DNA of 64,000 nucleotides from Ditylenchus dipsaci (Eukaryota; Nematoda; Chromadorea; Rhabditida; Anguinidae). The notes below the pieces were generated by a model. That model saw only the letters and a list, made by a program, of their open reading frames with translations. It made no database searches and was not told the origin of the DNA. Positions 1 through 20,214 of the stretch are shown piece by piece. Position 1 is the first letter of the stretch, and the number at the start of each line of letters is the position of its first letter. The translations under genes and the position numbers were made by a program. Location of the stretch: NCBI GenBank assembly GCA_004194705.1, contig SADC01000090.1, forward strand, positions 62,001 to 126,000, read 5' to 3'.

Positions 1-1101
1 AAGCGATTAAGTCGCATTTCAACGAACTCTTTTATATTGGTACATAATCTCAAAGTGGCATTGCTAAACACCTTAACACCTTCTTTTGTGCTGTCGAGCT
101 GCTCTGTCTTGTTCACATACACCGCTTTTTCACAAAGTGATTTAATGAGTTTTCTGACTTGGTGGTTAGGGGCGAGAAAATCCTTCTTTAACACATTTAT
201 GAGGTCGGATTTCATTAGCTCTCGCTGTTTCCAACTCATCTTCCACTTAGTCATCAGCTTTAAGTCTAGCAATGGATCTATTAAGTCTTTTGAGGGGGTT
301 CTGTCAGTGAATCGAATAGGAGTTCGTTCTTTTTTCGGCTGCTCAATATTGAAGTATTGGAAAAATCTGTGATTTACATCTGCCAAATCCTCCATCGTCA
401 CCTATATTTATTTAATCAATTTCATATATCTTAAATAATTACTTACTTTATCAGACTCCTGAAATCCAGCTTCAACCATTTTGGTAACACGAGCATCTTT
501 ACCCTGATTGGTCAGCTCACAATACGGTTTCATAGACACAGGTCTGGAACTGATTGTTGATGTTTTCCTAAGCTGGTTGATTACTTCTTGTTTCTCTGCA
601 GATAATTTATTGAGAGTGTCGATGGATCTTTGCTTCTCTATGGCATCAATACGGCATTGACTAATAGTCAGTTCACTCTCCGCCAGTAATTTTTTAACCC
701 TTCAATCATGTTATCCTGAAATCCACCAATTATGCTTATGTTCAGAGAAATATTTAACTTTTACCTTTTCGTGTAGTTCGCCATTAATTTGATTTAGCCG
801 CTCATGAAGCTGGCGCAGCTGCTCCTCTTTTTCAAGCATCAGCGTGCTCTTTTCCTGATTGCTGGCCTGACATTTCATCAATTGGTGTTGAATATCGGAA
901 ATGACGTCATCTTTTTTAGAAGTCCATTCTCAGCCAACTCAGCCCTTTCTCTTAAGGTTGGTGGCTTAGGAGATGGTGGAGGCCGATTAGCTGCCCGTGC
1001 AGCGTTTGCCAGACGCAGCTTCTCCAGATTCTGCTGCTCTTTTCCGCTTCCTTTGCGCGCCAGGCTTTGGCTGCGTCAGATTTTTTCTGATCGTTGTCCA
1101 T
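1..1101 (-). CDS. Unidentified coiled-coil protein, 5' part (runs off the left edge)
   Basis: Not recognised as a known family. Reading the minus strand from ATG at 1101, three exons are visible: 1101-765, 715-447 and 401-1, separated by GT-AG introns of 49 bp (764-716) and 45 bp (446-402). The N-terminus (MDNDQKKSDAAKAWRAKE) is followed by a proline patch (ANRPPPSPKPP), then long runs of Glu, Gln, Lys and Leu typical of a coiled coil, then a basic C-terminal region. The frame holds only if one A is restored in each of three A-runs (near 1045, 930 and 685). All three are one-base losses in homopolymers, which looks like sequencing error, although decay cannot be excluded. The 3' end lies outside the window. 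It could be a host gene or an element-borne protein; I see no catalytic motif. Confidence 0.6.
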
Positions 1102-2500
1102 TAATTATACCTAAAAAGTGTAAATTTACTAAAACTTGTTCGATCTCCGCATAAAGTGTTCATATGAAAAAACCAAAGATACCAGCAGAAAGCTGGTGAA
1201 AAATACTACAAAACTGTAGGACAGATTATTTTTCCGGGAGAAATCACTGAGAACGAGCTATTTAAAGTTGGCGAGCTGACTCTGCCAACCGCCAATTCAA
1301 ACTTCTATTTGTTCAAAATCTTTGAATTTCTGATAAAATTAGGTAAATTTTTTCACCAATCGATAGAGCGATTCCTGGGCAATCCACTGATTTAAAAATA
1401 GCTCATATAGGACACATATAAGCATGAGTTACAAATAAGAATACAAAGTTGAGAAAATATGAGAAAGTTACTACAAATTTAATCGTGTTCAAATTTTTGT
1501 CTTGACTAGAAAAATGTCGATTTGGTGTTTTGACCGATTTGACACGCCGTGGGGGGCGCAGGGGGCTTGGTGGTTAGAGATGCGCGCGCGCACTTACCTT
1601 AGACATAATTCCGAGCAAGACTCTTGATCAAAAATGCATTAAGCGACTCTTTTTGCCCAGCTCCAGTGACCAAAACGCGGTAGAATCCCTTAATACAAGG
1701 TGTTTTGCCTTGGTCCCCCAAGGCAATAAGTCTTATTTTGACCAAAGAATTTTTTTTCAAAAAATCTATTTTTTACGTGGAAAAGTGTCAGAAAACAACT
1801 TTTTAATCGTTTTAAGCATATAAAAATTACTTAGAAGTCGTTTAAACATGATTTACAAATGTGCAAAAAATGCCAAAAATCCCAAAAATCAATCGGGCGG
1901 GATCGGGATCCCGTCGGGATTTCGTCCGTTTCCAGCTCTAGTCCTGAGCTTGAACCTAAGCCTGCAGGCCTAATCCTAAATTATTGGGTTCGGGTATTAT
2001 TAAACTAGCGCTTCTCGGATCGGGTATATTCAGGGCTGCCATCTCAAAATTTTAAAAAAGGACACTTGGTCAAAAAAGGAATTTGAAGTAAAAAGTGCAT
2101 TTTATCTAGTGCTTTTTGCCATTTTGAAGAGGAAAAAAAATATTTTGACTAAAACTTCAAAAACAAAAAAGATTCGGGTCCCGAAAAAGGACAAATCTTT
2201 TTTAAAAGGACATATGGCATCCCTGGGTATATTACTAAATTTTCTACTTTATTTCAACATACCGTATTCTCTCTGATAGGCCCCTTTATTAAATATCGCG
2301 TTTTTAATTGCGTTTTTCTCACTTTTTATATTTTTGACTTTTATAATTTTGGTTATGTTTATTTTTCATGAGTAGAGAGCGAGTGAGATGAGCTACAAAT
2401 TGAAGTATAACTTGCCTGAGAAAAGTTTTCGGAAAGTGGGTGAAAAACACAATGCCAAAAACCCGATTATGAATTTAGAGGGGTTTTAGAGGGCGATGGT
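1102..2500. other. Gene-free stretch with fragments of dispersed repeats
   Basis: No supported gene. Recognisable pieces are a half copy of the foldback family seen complete at 44.3 kb (about 1540-1640, with GGGGGCTTGG and CCTTAGACAT), a GCCTTGGTCCCCC module near 1710, a GC-rich hAT-type end near 1895-1940 (GGGATCCCGTCGGG) and a CCGTATTCTCTCTGATAGG end near 2262 related to the TACCGTATTT MITE family. The rest is AT-rich filler. Confidence 0.5.
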
Positions 2501-2651
2501 GCACTTGGGTATCTGTCATGGAATATTTTGAAAGGCGGGTACCAGGAAAAAGCAAACGAGAATTAATTTGACGCAATTTGGTAAAAGTCGAGGAAAAACT
2601 ATACCTGCAGTGGGAATCGAACCGACGACTGACCTTCGCAGTACGCCAAAG

Positions 2652-3626
2652 GGTGTCCAGTAAAAACGCCTACGCAAAAACGCCTACAGTAAAAAGGCCT
2701 ACGCAAAAACGCCTATAAAATTATCTACATTTTTTCAGTCCTGAAACGAATAGAATTCCAATTTTCTGAGGTTGGTTCATAGAAAATCATTTGAAAAACA
2801 AGGATAGTTAGACAAAAATATAGCAATATTATTGGCTTAAAAAATACGGAGCTAATTAGCCGCGGATTTAACTGACCACTGCCCGAGTAGCAGAAATCGG
2901 TGAAAGCTGGTCGCGGGTTTGATTCCCAGCCATGTCACAGCACGTCTAACAAAGTTTTTTAATACTAATGTATTACTGTTATTTGAGAAAAAATAATGTC
3001 TGCTGTCACTTGGATTGAAACATGTAACCTCACAATTTTGGAAAGGCTAATTTACCACAGGGGAAATTACTGGACGGTGAATTCACCGTGAGGAATTTAC
3101 CACCTACATTGAAACACTGTGACGTTCCAACCAGATCGGAATAAAATTTCTTTTGAATGAAAAAAAAATCCTCTCATTTACCACAGGAGCGATTGACCGA
3201 GGGTCAATTTGAGGAGGGACAACTGACCACCGCCCGAGTTGACGTGTCCGGGGACGAATACACTAATAAAATCGGAAAAACCGCAGTTTCGAGTTAGGAA
3301 ATTAGACATTTTGAAATTGGCGCCCAAATGAGGTGCGCAAATGAGTTTTGCCAAATGAATGCCAACGCTGAAAAGAATATAGAAATTTCAATAGAAGCGT
3401 GAACTTAAATAGAATATATACAGAAGGTTATAATTTTTTAAAATCGAAACATGGCTAAGGCCTTTTCAGGCCTTTTTGTCACACAGACATCCAATTTTAA
3501 TGCGTTTCAGGACATTTGTAGATCAAATTAGGTTTAGAAACAGTTGTAGGCCTTTTTACTATAGGCCTTTTAGCGTAGGCGTTTTTGTGTAGGCGTTTTT
3601 GCGTAGGCATTTTTACGGTACTCCCG
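2652..3626. mobile_element. Foldback element with tandem-repeat termini (unit like AAAAACGCCTACG)
   Basis: The left end (GGGTGTCCAGTAAAAACGCC) and the reverse complement of the right end (GGGAGTACCGTAAAAATGCC) are inverted repeats of about 60-80 bp built from repeats of AAAAACGCCTACG and AAAAGGCCT. The sequence GCCAAA occurs immediately on both sides, a plausible target-site duplication. It sits inside the tRNA-like part of the 2505-3793 element. No reading frame of interest. Confidence 0.65.
2880..2945 (+). ncRNA. tRNA-like sequence (probable SINE or pseudo-tRNA)
   Basis: CGAGTAGCAGAAATCGGTG resembles a degenerate A box and GCGGGTTTGATTCCCAGCC is a good B box with a GCTGG/CCAGC arm. Acceptor pairing is not convincing, so it is not a functional tRNA gene as far as I can see. 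Confidence 0.4.
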
Positions 3627-3799
3627 CCAAAGCTTTACCACTAGACCACCGATGCTATTAAGAAATGGAAGTGTTTTTGATTACTTATTATCCGTAGAGC
3701 ACTCAACAAAAATAATTTCAAAATATTTTTTTTAATTGACCGGTACCCGCCTTCATATTCCCCTCGGTGGCGAGCATGCCCTTTAATAAAAAAACTTTT

Positions 3800-5390
3800 A
3801 TATTGAAAAATTATTTGTAAGAGTAAAAACAAAACAATAACACAAAACCAAATACACTATTAGAGATTCCAAGCTCTGTGCTTTCAAACAAATCTTGACT
3901 CGGCTAGATGTAAAAATTTGGTAGAACAAGTTTGGTAGCGCCAGCAAATCTATTTCACAAGAGCTTAGGACACGCAATCAACTTTGGTAGAACAAATTCT
4001 TAAAGTAAATCGACGCTGGTGCAATATACCCTCCCCAATAAATTTCGCAGAGTACCAAAACCACCATTTTTGAAAACAAATTTGTACCAAGCCTTTGTCA
4101 GTAATCAATTGGCCCTGAGTCTAACCCTAAACCTAAGCTTACAGGTCTAAGCCTAAGACAAAGCCTAATTTGAAATTATTGGGTGGGTATCAGGGCTGCG
4201 TCGGAACCGGAAAAAATCGGAACGGAATCCGGAATCGGAACTCCAGAATTTTCGGAATCGGAATTTGGAACTTGACCTATTTTTTCGGAATTCGGATTTC
4301 GGAATTCCGACGCACCCCTGGTGGGTATATTAAACTAGCACTTTTTGGGAGGGGTATATTGCAGTAGCGCCAGTAAATCTATTTCACAAGAACTTAGGAC
4401 ACGCAACCAACTCACCAATTCGAAAACTCGCCAATAGCAAAACTCGCCAACGGCGAATCTCGGCAACGAAAATATCAATTTATCGGCTCTCCTATGACCG
4501 GTCCCAAGAGGGACAGTTAAATCGAATTTTTCGTTGGAGAGTTTTTCGTTGCCGAGTTTTGCGTTGGCGAGTTTTCGTGTTGTCGAGTTTTTTTAGCATT
4601 GGCGACTTCAGGCGTTAGGGAGTACTTTACGTTGGCGAGTTATGGGGTTGGTGAGCCGGTTGCGTCCCGAGCTTAGTTATGCCTTCGGTCTGGCTCATTT
4701 TCTCCTTTGTGTTTATGGGGCATACAACTAGCAACCGCAAAAGGCTTATTTATCGATTTCTTGTTCACGGATGTTATCTGCATCATATTGTCCGTATTGT
4801 AAGTCAAAAATTTACAAAAAATAATTTTAAATGAATTATGGTGGTTTTCGCTTAATTTTTCACAAAAGAGACATTTTTTAATTTCATTTTATTTTTTGCA
4901 GAAAATCAATCATAAAATAACCAAACAAATCATCATCATATTATTAGTATAGTATATATTAGCGAGAGAATGGCAGCAAACAAAAGAGAAACCATGACAA
5001 CGTTGACTTGTGAACAAAACCACGATTATTATGGGTGAATAAAAGTAGAGAGAGAAAGTCATTTCTCACCTTCAGGAACAGATCCACACACACTCCTACA
5101 TAGTTCCACCTACTACAACATATTACGTAGAATTGGAGGAAAAAGGGAAGAGGGAGAAAATACACTTCCTACTAACAGAATCTGATATAATCTAGAGAAA
5201 TAATTCATACCGAATGCTCAAAATTGGTCACTCTACTGCAATGTACCTCACACAGTTAACTTTTTTCAATCAATTTTTTTTCAGGATACCATACTAATTG
5301 TTTTAATCGGCCACTCTTCAACAGCCCCCCCCCTTATTGAGAACCTATGTGCCAGTCCAGAATCAATATTTTACAAATATATTTTTTTCC
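3800..5390. other. Gene-free stretch; short repeats only
   Basis: Contains a CCTAAGCCTAA-like stretch (4117-4172), a GGAATCGGAAC-type tandem stretch (4197-4315), a direct repeat of the sequence around GGTAGCGCCAGCAAATC (about 3930 and 4360), and the foldback at 4405-4660. No gene seen. Confidence 0.5.
4405..4660. repeat. Foldback of AACTCGCCAA / TTGGCGAGTT repeats
   Basis: AAACTCGCCAA-type units on the left (about 4410-4475) face GTTGGCGAGTTTT-type units on the right (about 4520-4655). This is the same architecture as the larger tandem-repeat inverted elements elsewhere, but only about 250 bp long. Confidence 0.6.
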
Positions 5391-5397
5391 GTTTTTT

Positions 5398-5805
5398 CTA
5401 AAGAAGCATGCCCGTGCGTTACACAGATAAAGGCGGGGACCACTAGTTTTTTTCTCTCTCATTCATTTTTTTCATACGCTTTCTTCTAGATTTTTTAATT
5501 TTTCTGACTAACTTTTAAAAGTAGTGTGAGCAGGTTGACCAACTCGATTTTTAAATTTCCGGGCATTTTTTTCATAAATTCGGGCATTTCTTCTTATTTT
5601 TTGGCCAATTCCGGGCAACGTTACAACAAGTGCCCAGATTTTGAAAAAAAATTCAGGCAGAAATGGGAATGCCTGGAAAACCGGGAAAGTTAGTCATCAA
5701 TATCAGATATAACGCAAAACGAGTGGAAAACGGAACAGTTCGAAAAATTTTGCTGATCCCCGCCTTCATTTTTTGAAACACACGGGCATGCTACTTCAAC
5801 TGTCA
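5398..5805. mobile_element. MITE with GCATGCCCGTG termini
   Basis: AAGCATGCCCGTGCG...AAAGGCGGGGACC on the left is inverted as GATCCCCGCCTT...CACGGGCATGCT on the right. It is related to the element at 46.55-46.79 kb. No coding content. Confidence 0.55.
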
Positions 5806-6154
5806 CAAACGCTACAGATTCAACTTTTTAGATTTATTGGACAAAGCTTTTTTTTGTGCGAAAAGAAAAAAACGTAAAAAATAGACGGGTGAGGTACACT
5901 GCTTTAAGGACGACTTTTATGCTATATTAAACTCTTTTTTAATTTACACGTCAACAAGGGAGGGGGAGAGTCATCAGTTAAATTCTTGAATCGAGTTGCT
6001 GTAGAATTGGACTAGGTGAAGTGGGGGGAGAAATACAGATAGCTTGCTGTATGAGGGTTAAGCAGCCAAGCCAGCAGAAGAACAGAAGGTATTATCATCA
6101 TTATTATGCAGTAGTAGTAGAGCTATGGAGTAGTAGTGGTCAAAGGGGAGGCAA

Positions 6155-15610
<9,456 letters not shown>

Positions 15611-15780
15611 GGGGCCGTCGTGGCGCTGAGTCTGCAATTGATATAGCTTTAAACAAGGTTGTGGTGTTGTTGAACTTACCGGCCCGTCTTGACGAAGCCG
15701 CTGGGTGGAGACAGTGAAGAACAAATAAGCAACTACACAATAAAGGACCAATACAACAGCTCAACACAAGTGAACAAGCT
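15611..15780 (-). promoter_or_regulatory. 5' leader of the Gq-alpha gene with a leader intron
   Basis: Upstream of the ATG on the minus strand, an acceptor TTGCAG (15637-15632) and a donor GTAAGT (15679-15674) define a 48 bp intron in the leader. The upstream leader exon begins at or above 15680 (CCACCCAGCGGCTTCGTC). I cannot tell whether this is cis-splicing only, and I see no clear TATA element. Confidence 0.5.
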
Positions 15781-16036
15781 GGTGATCCAGCCGCAAAAGT
15801 GTGTTCAAGAAGAGCTACTCTAGGAACACACTTGCCAATTGCTCCAATATTTTGCTTGGAGCACCTAAAAAATTAAAAGTCTGCAAGAGTTTGAATTTTT
15901 CGTAGCTAAATATATTGGACTTTAAATATAACGGCACCTCCAGCAGCTAATCCGCGCTGAATCCTACATTTTTTACATCCATTTTTGGAATATTTGGAAA
16001 CTTATGACTTGTCCGACTAGCTTTAAAGGGCATATA

Positions 16037-16477
16037 AATAAAATAAATGGCTCTATATGTGTTCGTGGAACTCCCAAAAAAATTTTGCCTTGGTCCCCCT
16101 GTTGTTTTTTTTCGTAATTTTTTGAATTTATTCTTTCGTCATTTTGTTGTTGTTCCAAAAAATTGCTGTAACTACCCTTGCAAACAACAAGTTTAGGCTT
16201 AGCCCTTAGGCTTCGGGGTAGGCCAGCGTACGGAAGTTGTGACTAATGAAGAGTTTGCGCACACTTCATTAGTCACAACTTCCGTACGCTGGCCTACCCC
16301 GAAGCCTAAGGGCTAAGCCTAAACTTGTTGTTTGCAAGGGTAGTTACAGCAATTTTTGGAACAACAACAAAATGACGAAAGAATAAATTCAAAAAATTAC
16401 GAAAAAAAAACAGGGGGACCAAGGCAAAATTTTTTTGGAGTTCCACGAACACATATAGAGCCAAATAAATAAAAGCT
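16037..16477. mobile_element. Near-perfect 430 bp foldback
   Basis: Arms of about 215 bp (16037-16251 and 16264-16477) surround a 12 bp loop, AGTTTGCGCACA. The arms include AAGTTTAGGCTTAGCCCTTA, CGTACGGAAGTTGTGACTAA and the dispersed module TGCCTTGGTCCCCCTG. The inner half recurs as a shorter foldback at 32655-32912 and as a single arm at 58430-58515. Confidence 0.85.
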
Positions 16478-16489
16478 GGTGCATAAAAA

Positions 16490-16815
16490 GAATAAAAGGT
16501 GGTGCCCGGAAATTCAAAATTTTTTCCTAATCATTGAACTTCTGTACGGATATTTTGAAAGGTGGGTTCCAGATAAATTCAAAGGAGACTTAATTTGACG
16601 CAATTTGGTAAAAGTCGAGGAAAAACTGTACCTCCAGTGGGAATCGAACCGACGACTGACCTTCGCAGTACGCCAAAGAAATTGAATTTAAGAAATTGAA
16701 GTATTTTGATTACTTATTATCCGTAAAGTTTCAACAAAAACAATTTCAAAATAATTTTTTTTAATTGACCTGGTACCCGCCTTTCAAAATATTCTCATTG
16801 CCGACGGACATGCCT
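16490..16815 (-). mobile_element. Chimera of two TTAA-type families
   Basis: The left part (to about 16555) is the start of the TTTCTAACAAAAC family (GGTGGTGCCCGGAAATTC...TTCTGTACGGA). It changes abruptly to the tRNA-like family (ATATTTTGAAAGGTGGGTTC), ending CATGCCTCTTTAA. A B-box-like GGTTCGATTCCCACTGGAGG lies on the minus strand at about 16635-16655. It looks like a recombinant or one element inserted in another. Confidence 0.55.
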
Positions 16816-16859
16816 CTTTAAAAAGCCGCAAGGATTAGGATAAGCACTTTTATCATTAT

Positions 16860-19328
16860 GACTGTATTTTCAAAAAATAAGGTTTGTTTAAAACTATGGC
16901 CTATTTCATAATCAGAATGTATAATTCAATAAGGTTAGTTGCTATGTATAAAATGAATTTTTGGGTGTATTGCTACAATCTTATTTTGAAGACGCAATAT
17001 TTTTTGAACATTTTATGATTTAGACCACAGAAAGTACGCAATCAATATGATTAATTAAGCATGTTATGGCTAAAGAAAGCATGGTGAAAGAATCGCACAT
17101 ACAGGAGACGTGTGGATAAGCAAACCCAGCGATAGGGCAGGATTGAACAGCCAGAGTTGTAGATAAAAAAAACCGTCCATGTTTGGGATGGGAAGAGGGG
17201 AACCTGTTTGCAAGAGCAGTAGCTGTTATTGTTACACCACCCCAGCGGAGGGTGGGTCGATTATTTTATGAGAGGTGAGGGTGGTTGCAAACTCCACCAC
17301 CACAAGAACACTAACTAGTAAACAAGCACTCAAGACCATTTGAAATATTTTGATCAGATAGTTAGAGCATAATATAATTACTGAAAAAATTAGTGGCCAC
17401 AGCCTGTAGATATTTTTGGCAGATGAAAAAAAATATTTTACTTTTTAGGGACTATGTTCAGGCTTTACTATACAGTCGACACTCAATTTAACGTCACCCC
17501 CAGGGCCTGCCCTAAAGTGGCTTTAAATCGGAAGTTTGATTTGCCTAAATTTGTGTTAAAGCTAGGGTTCCGAATGAGAATTTTTGAAAAAATCACAGAT
17601 GGCTAAATAACGACATTTTGACCAGTTTTGAGAAAAATGGGTCATTTCATCCATTTTATTTCTATTTTGAGCAAAAAAGTTTTTGACTGAATTTTTCGAA
17701 AATAAAAAACGTTTGAGGTCTCAAAAAAGTACAAATCTTTGGGATAGGACCCTATTTCGGACCCTAAAACCGACATTTTTCGGTTTTCGACCCGGCCGGC
17801 GATAATTTCAGTTCGGCCCTTCAGTTTCGGCCGAAAATTTCGGTCGGCCGACAACCCTAGAAATGACCATAAGCTGGGTTAAAGACATTTTGAGAGCTGA
17901 TTGCTCAATTTATGCTAAAATTTCTAACTGTTTTATGATTCCGAGTTGTGAGAAAATTTTGCGGCACTTATGCTGTTTAGGCTCGACCGTCATTTTTTGA
18001 CATTTTGAGATTTGATGGTCCTGATATTTTTTTTCATTTGTGGTCGCAAATCGTGACGTTGTATGAGTGTGAATCTTAAACTGTGTAATAAAAATTATTT
18101 ATAATATCTCTAGTCTCAAAATGAAAGAAAAAATGACGGTCGGGCCCAAACAGCATAAGTACCAATTTTGCCTACTATGCCGTCTCAGAAAATTTTGTTT
18201 GAACAAAAGTTGAAACTTTTATATATAAAAGAATCGGGAAAAAACTGCCACAAACAGTCGTATGCCTGTGCATGGGTATCAAACCGGCAAGTAGAAGACC
18301 CCCATGCAGTATTGCAATTTTAGCGCAAATATTTTCGTAACTATTTAAGCTCGATATGCACAGATTTGCAAAAAAAAAGTTACATACCTGCTGTGAAATC
18401 TGAGTTGCGCAAGCCAGCCGACAAAAATAAATACAAGGTCAAGTTGCAAGACAAAATAGTTCTCAAAAAACCAATAATTTGTTATTGATCAGCTGCCCAA
18501 AGGGTGGAGGAGCATATAAGAGAAAGGTGATCTGTGCACCTATTGCAGCAGCAACAATACAAACAACTCCTCAATTGAGTGGTGTTGCAGGTGGCGCACT
18601 ACTTGAAGGTGCCAAGGAACAGCAGGAATAGCAAAAAAGGGCAATCATTAAGCAATCGTTCTCTGCTCAAGTGGTCAACCACACCAACAGCAGCATGGCT
18701 AGTGGACTAGTAATAGTGCTGGCGATCGACTAGGCTGTCTTTGTTCTTGTTGTTATTCTCCTCCTCCTGCCAGTAGCAGCAATCAATAGTGTGTATGTCT
18801 ACCTACACCAACCCTGATGCAGCTCCAAAATAACAGCCTGGATACTTGGCTTGTATGGGTGGATGGAGAAAGGGCTGTTTTGCTGAAAATCGATCATTGG
18901 TATGAGTCAAAAAAAATAAATAAAAAAACATGATTGCATAATCAACTGTGTTTATAAAGCCAACCGCATGAGTACATAGAACACTTTAGATCACATAAAA
19001 CATAGGGTATTCAGAAAATAGGTAGCATTTAAATAATAAAAAAGAGCATTTAATTTTGGCCGTAGATTTGCTTATTTACGCTATGCTCGCTTAAAAAAGT
19101 TTCTTGATCACTTTTCAGGTGTTTCTAGGCCTGAAACAGGCCGAAATCATGCCTTGAGGGTGCGGGTGACACTTCTTTAAGAAAAAAGGTTTGACATATT
19201 TTTCGGCCATCAATCTTCCAAGGCAAAAAGTCAAATTGTGGTTTAAAAAGTTAGTAAAAAAGTATCGTCGACACCTTCAAAGCATGTTTTTAGCAATTTT
19301 CAGACCCAAAAATATATGAAAGGGTGGT
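16860..19328. other. Gene-free stretch upstream of the Gq-alpha gene
   Basis: No supported gene. Contains a tRNA-like fragment (17110-17260, minus), a CGGCCGAAATTTCGGTCGGC region (17750-17860), a MITE at 17958-18168 (GCACTTATGCTGTTTAGGCT against AAACAGCATAAGTAC) and a B-box-like GCCGGTTTGATACCC on the minus strand near 18280-18295. The segment 18480-18850 is rich in AGCAGCAAC and ATTGAGTGG motifs and may be ordinary intergenic or upstream regulatory DNA. Confidence 0.4.
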
Positions 19329-19578
19329 TAATGGGATGCCCCCAATGGGCCGTGTCCGTGTCCGTATCCGTGTCCGTAAACGCGGGGCGTGAAACGGTCC
19401 GTATATTTCCACCCAATCGGCCGTATCCGTGTCCGTAAAACGGGCCGCAAACACGGACGATTTTACGGACTACGACACGGGTGATTTTTTGTTGGTACTG
19501 TTTTTTTTTCGTTTGTACGATTGTTTTTTATTTATTGTCCCTGGCTACCCTTAATTATTATTTTTTATCAGGCCCAAC

Positions 19579-19941
19579 ATGGATATCAAAACAGGAAAGA
19601 AGATTCTCAATGATGACCTGATTGCTGTCATCCAAGGACATCCATACATCTACGACAAGTCGATGGACAAATATAAGACGCACGACAAGACTCAAACGTG
19701 GAAGGAAATTGCACATGTTGCTGGATTTCCCGGTTCGTCTTTAAAATGTGTTTGCTAATTGATGTACTCATTATCGTTTGCTAAACTATAGATGGAAAAG
19801 GAGCCCTAATTCGATGGAATAGCTTGCGCGATCAGTACACTAGAGAGCGAAAGAAGAGACCTAAAAGTGGAGATGGCGGATTCTCCTCGGCACTATTGAA
19901 TCTGGACCTGCAAATGGCGGATTCTCCTCGGCACTATTGAA
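19579..19941 (+). CDS. MADF-domain protein of a Harbinger-type element
   Basis: MADF domains are Myb/SANT-like DNA-binding modules encoded next to the nuclease in PIF/Harbinger elements. Exon 1 is 19579-19732 (MDIKTGKKILNDDLIAVIQG; HPYIYDKSMDKYK; TWKEIAHVAGFPG), followed by a 59 bp intron and exon 2, 19792-19941 (IRWNSLRDQYTRERKKR, then GDGGFSSALLNL). Tryptophans and charged helices are in MADF order. The frame ends (HYstop) inside a 43 bp direct duplication of ATGGCGGATTCTCCTCGGCA, the site where the internal deletion joins the nuclease tail. An acceptor-like TTTTATCAG 9 bp before the ATG suggests a leader exon. Confidence 0.75.
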
Positions 19942-19953
19942 TCTGGACCTGAA

Positions 19954-20214
19954 ATGGCGGACTGCATCACCAAAGCAATTGCGGCTCTTCACAACTACTG
20001 CCTAGATGAATGCTCCATTGACCCGCTGAGGCTAGCCGATGAAAGAGACCAGTCAAATGGAATGTGGAGAAGACTGGTGCCTGAAGCAGTTTGTCAGCCG
20101 GTGCAACCTCGTCAAATCACTAGATCCGGGATCGAGGCAATTTGCGTGCGTAACAAACTAGTGAATTTCGTTAATGGAGTTGGCGCTGTAGAATGGCAAG
20201 AAAGGATGTTGTAG
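19954..20214 (+). CDS. C-terminal remnant of a PIF/Harbinger DDE nuclease
   Basis: 86 codons in one block. AIAALHNYCLDE matches the LHN helix near the end of DDE_Tnp_4 nucleases, and IRs of the form RNKLVNFVNGVGAVEWQ match their C-terminal R..LV.YFN..G.V.WQ motif. The catalytic aspartates lie upstream in intact relatives and are absent here. It is not in frame with the MADF frame because of the 43 bp duplication. Confidence 0.7.
   Translation: MADCITKAIAALHNYCLDECSIDPLRLADERDQSNGMWRRLVPEAVCQPVQPRQITRSGIEAICVRNKLVNFVNGVGAVEWQERML

Larger units (their letters stand above)
2505..3793 (-). mobile_element. TTAA-type element with an internal tRNA-like module, split by a nested insertion
   Basis: Related to copies at 16.56-16.82 kb and 37.48-38.57 kb. 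The shared end reads ATATTTTGAAAGGCGGGTAC and the right end is GCATGCCC followed by TTTAA. Read on the minus strand, the middle carries an A-box-like segment (GGTCTAGTGGTAAAGC, near 3650-3630) and a B-box-like segment (GGTTCGATTCCC, near 2622-2611), as in a tRNA-derived SINE. The two halves are separated by the element at 2652-3626, so the tRNA-like unit was broken exactly in its middle. The left terminus is eroded. Confidence 0.6.
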
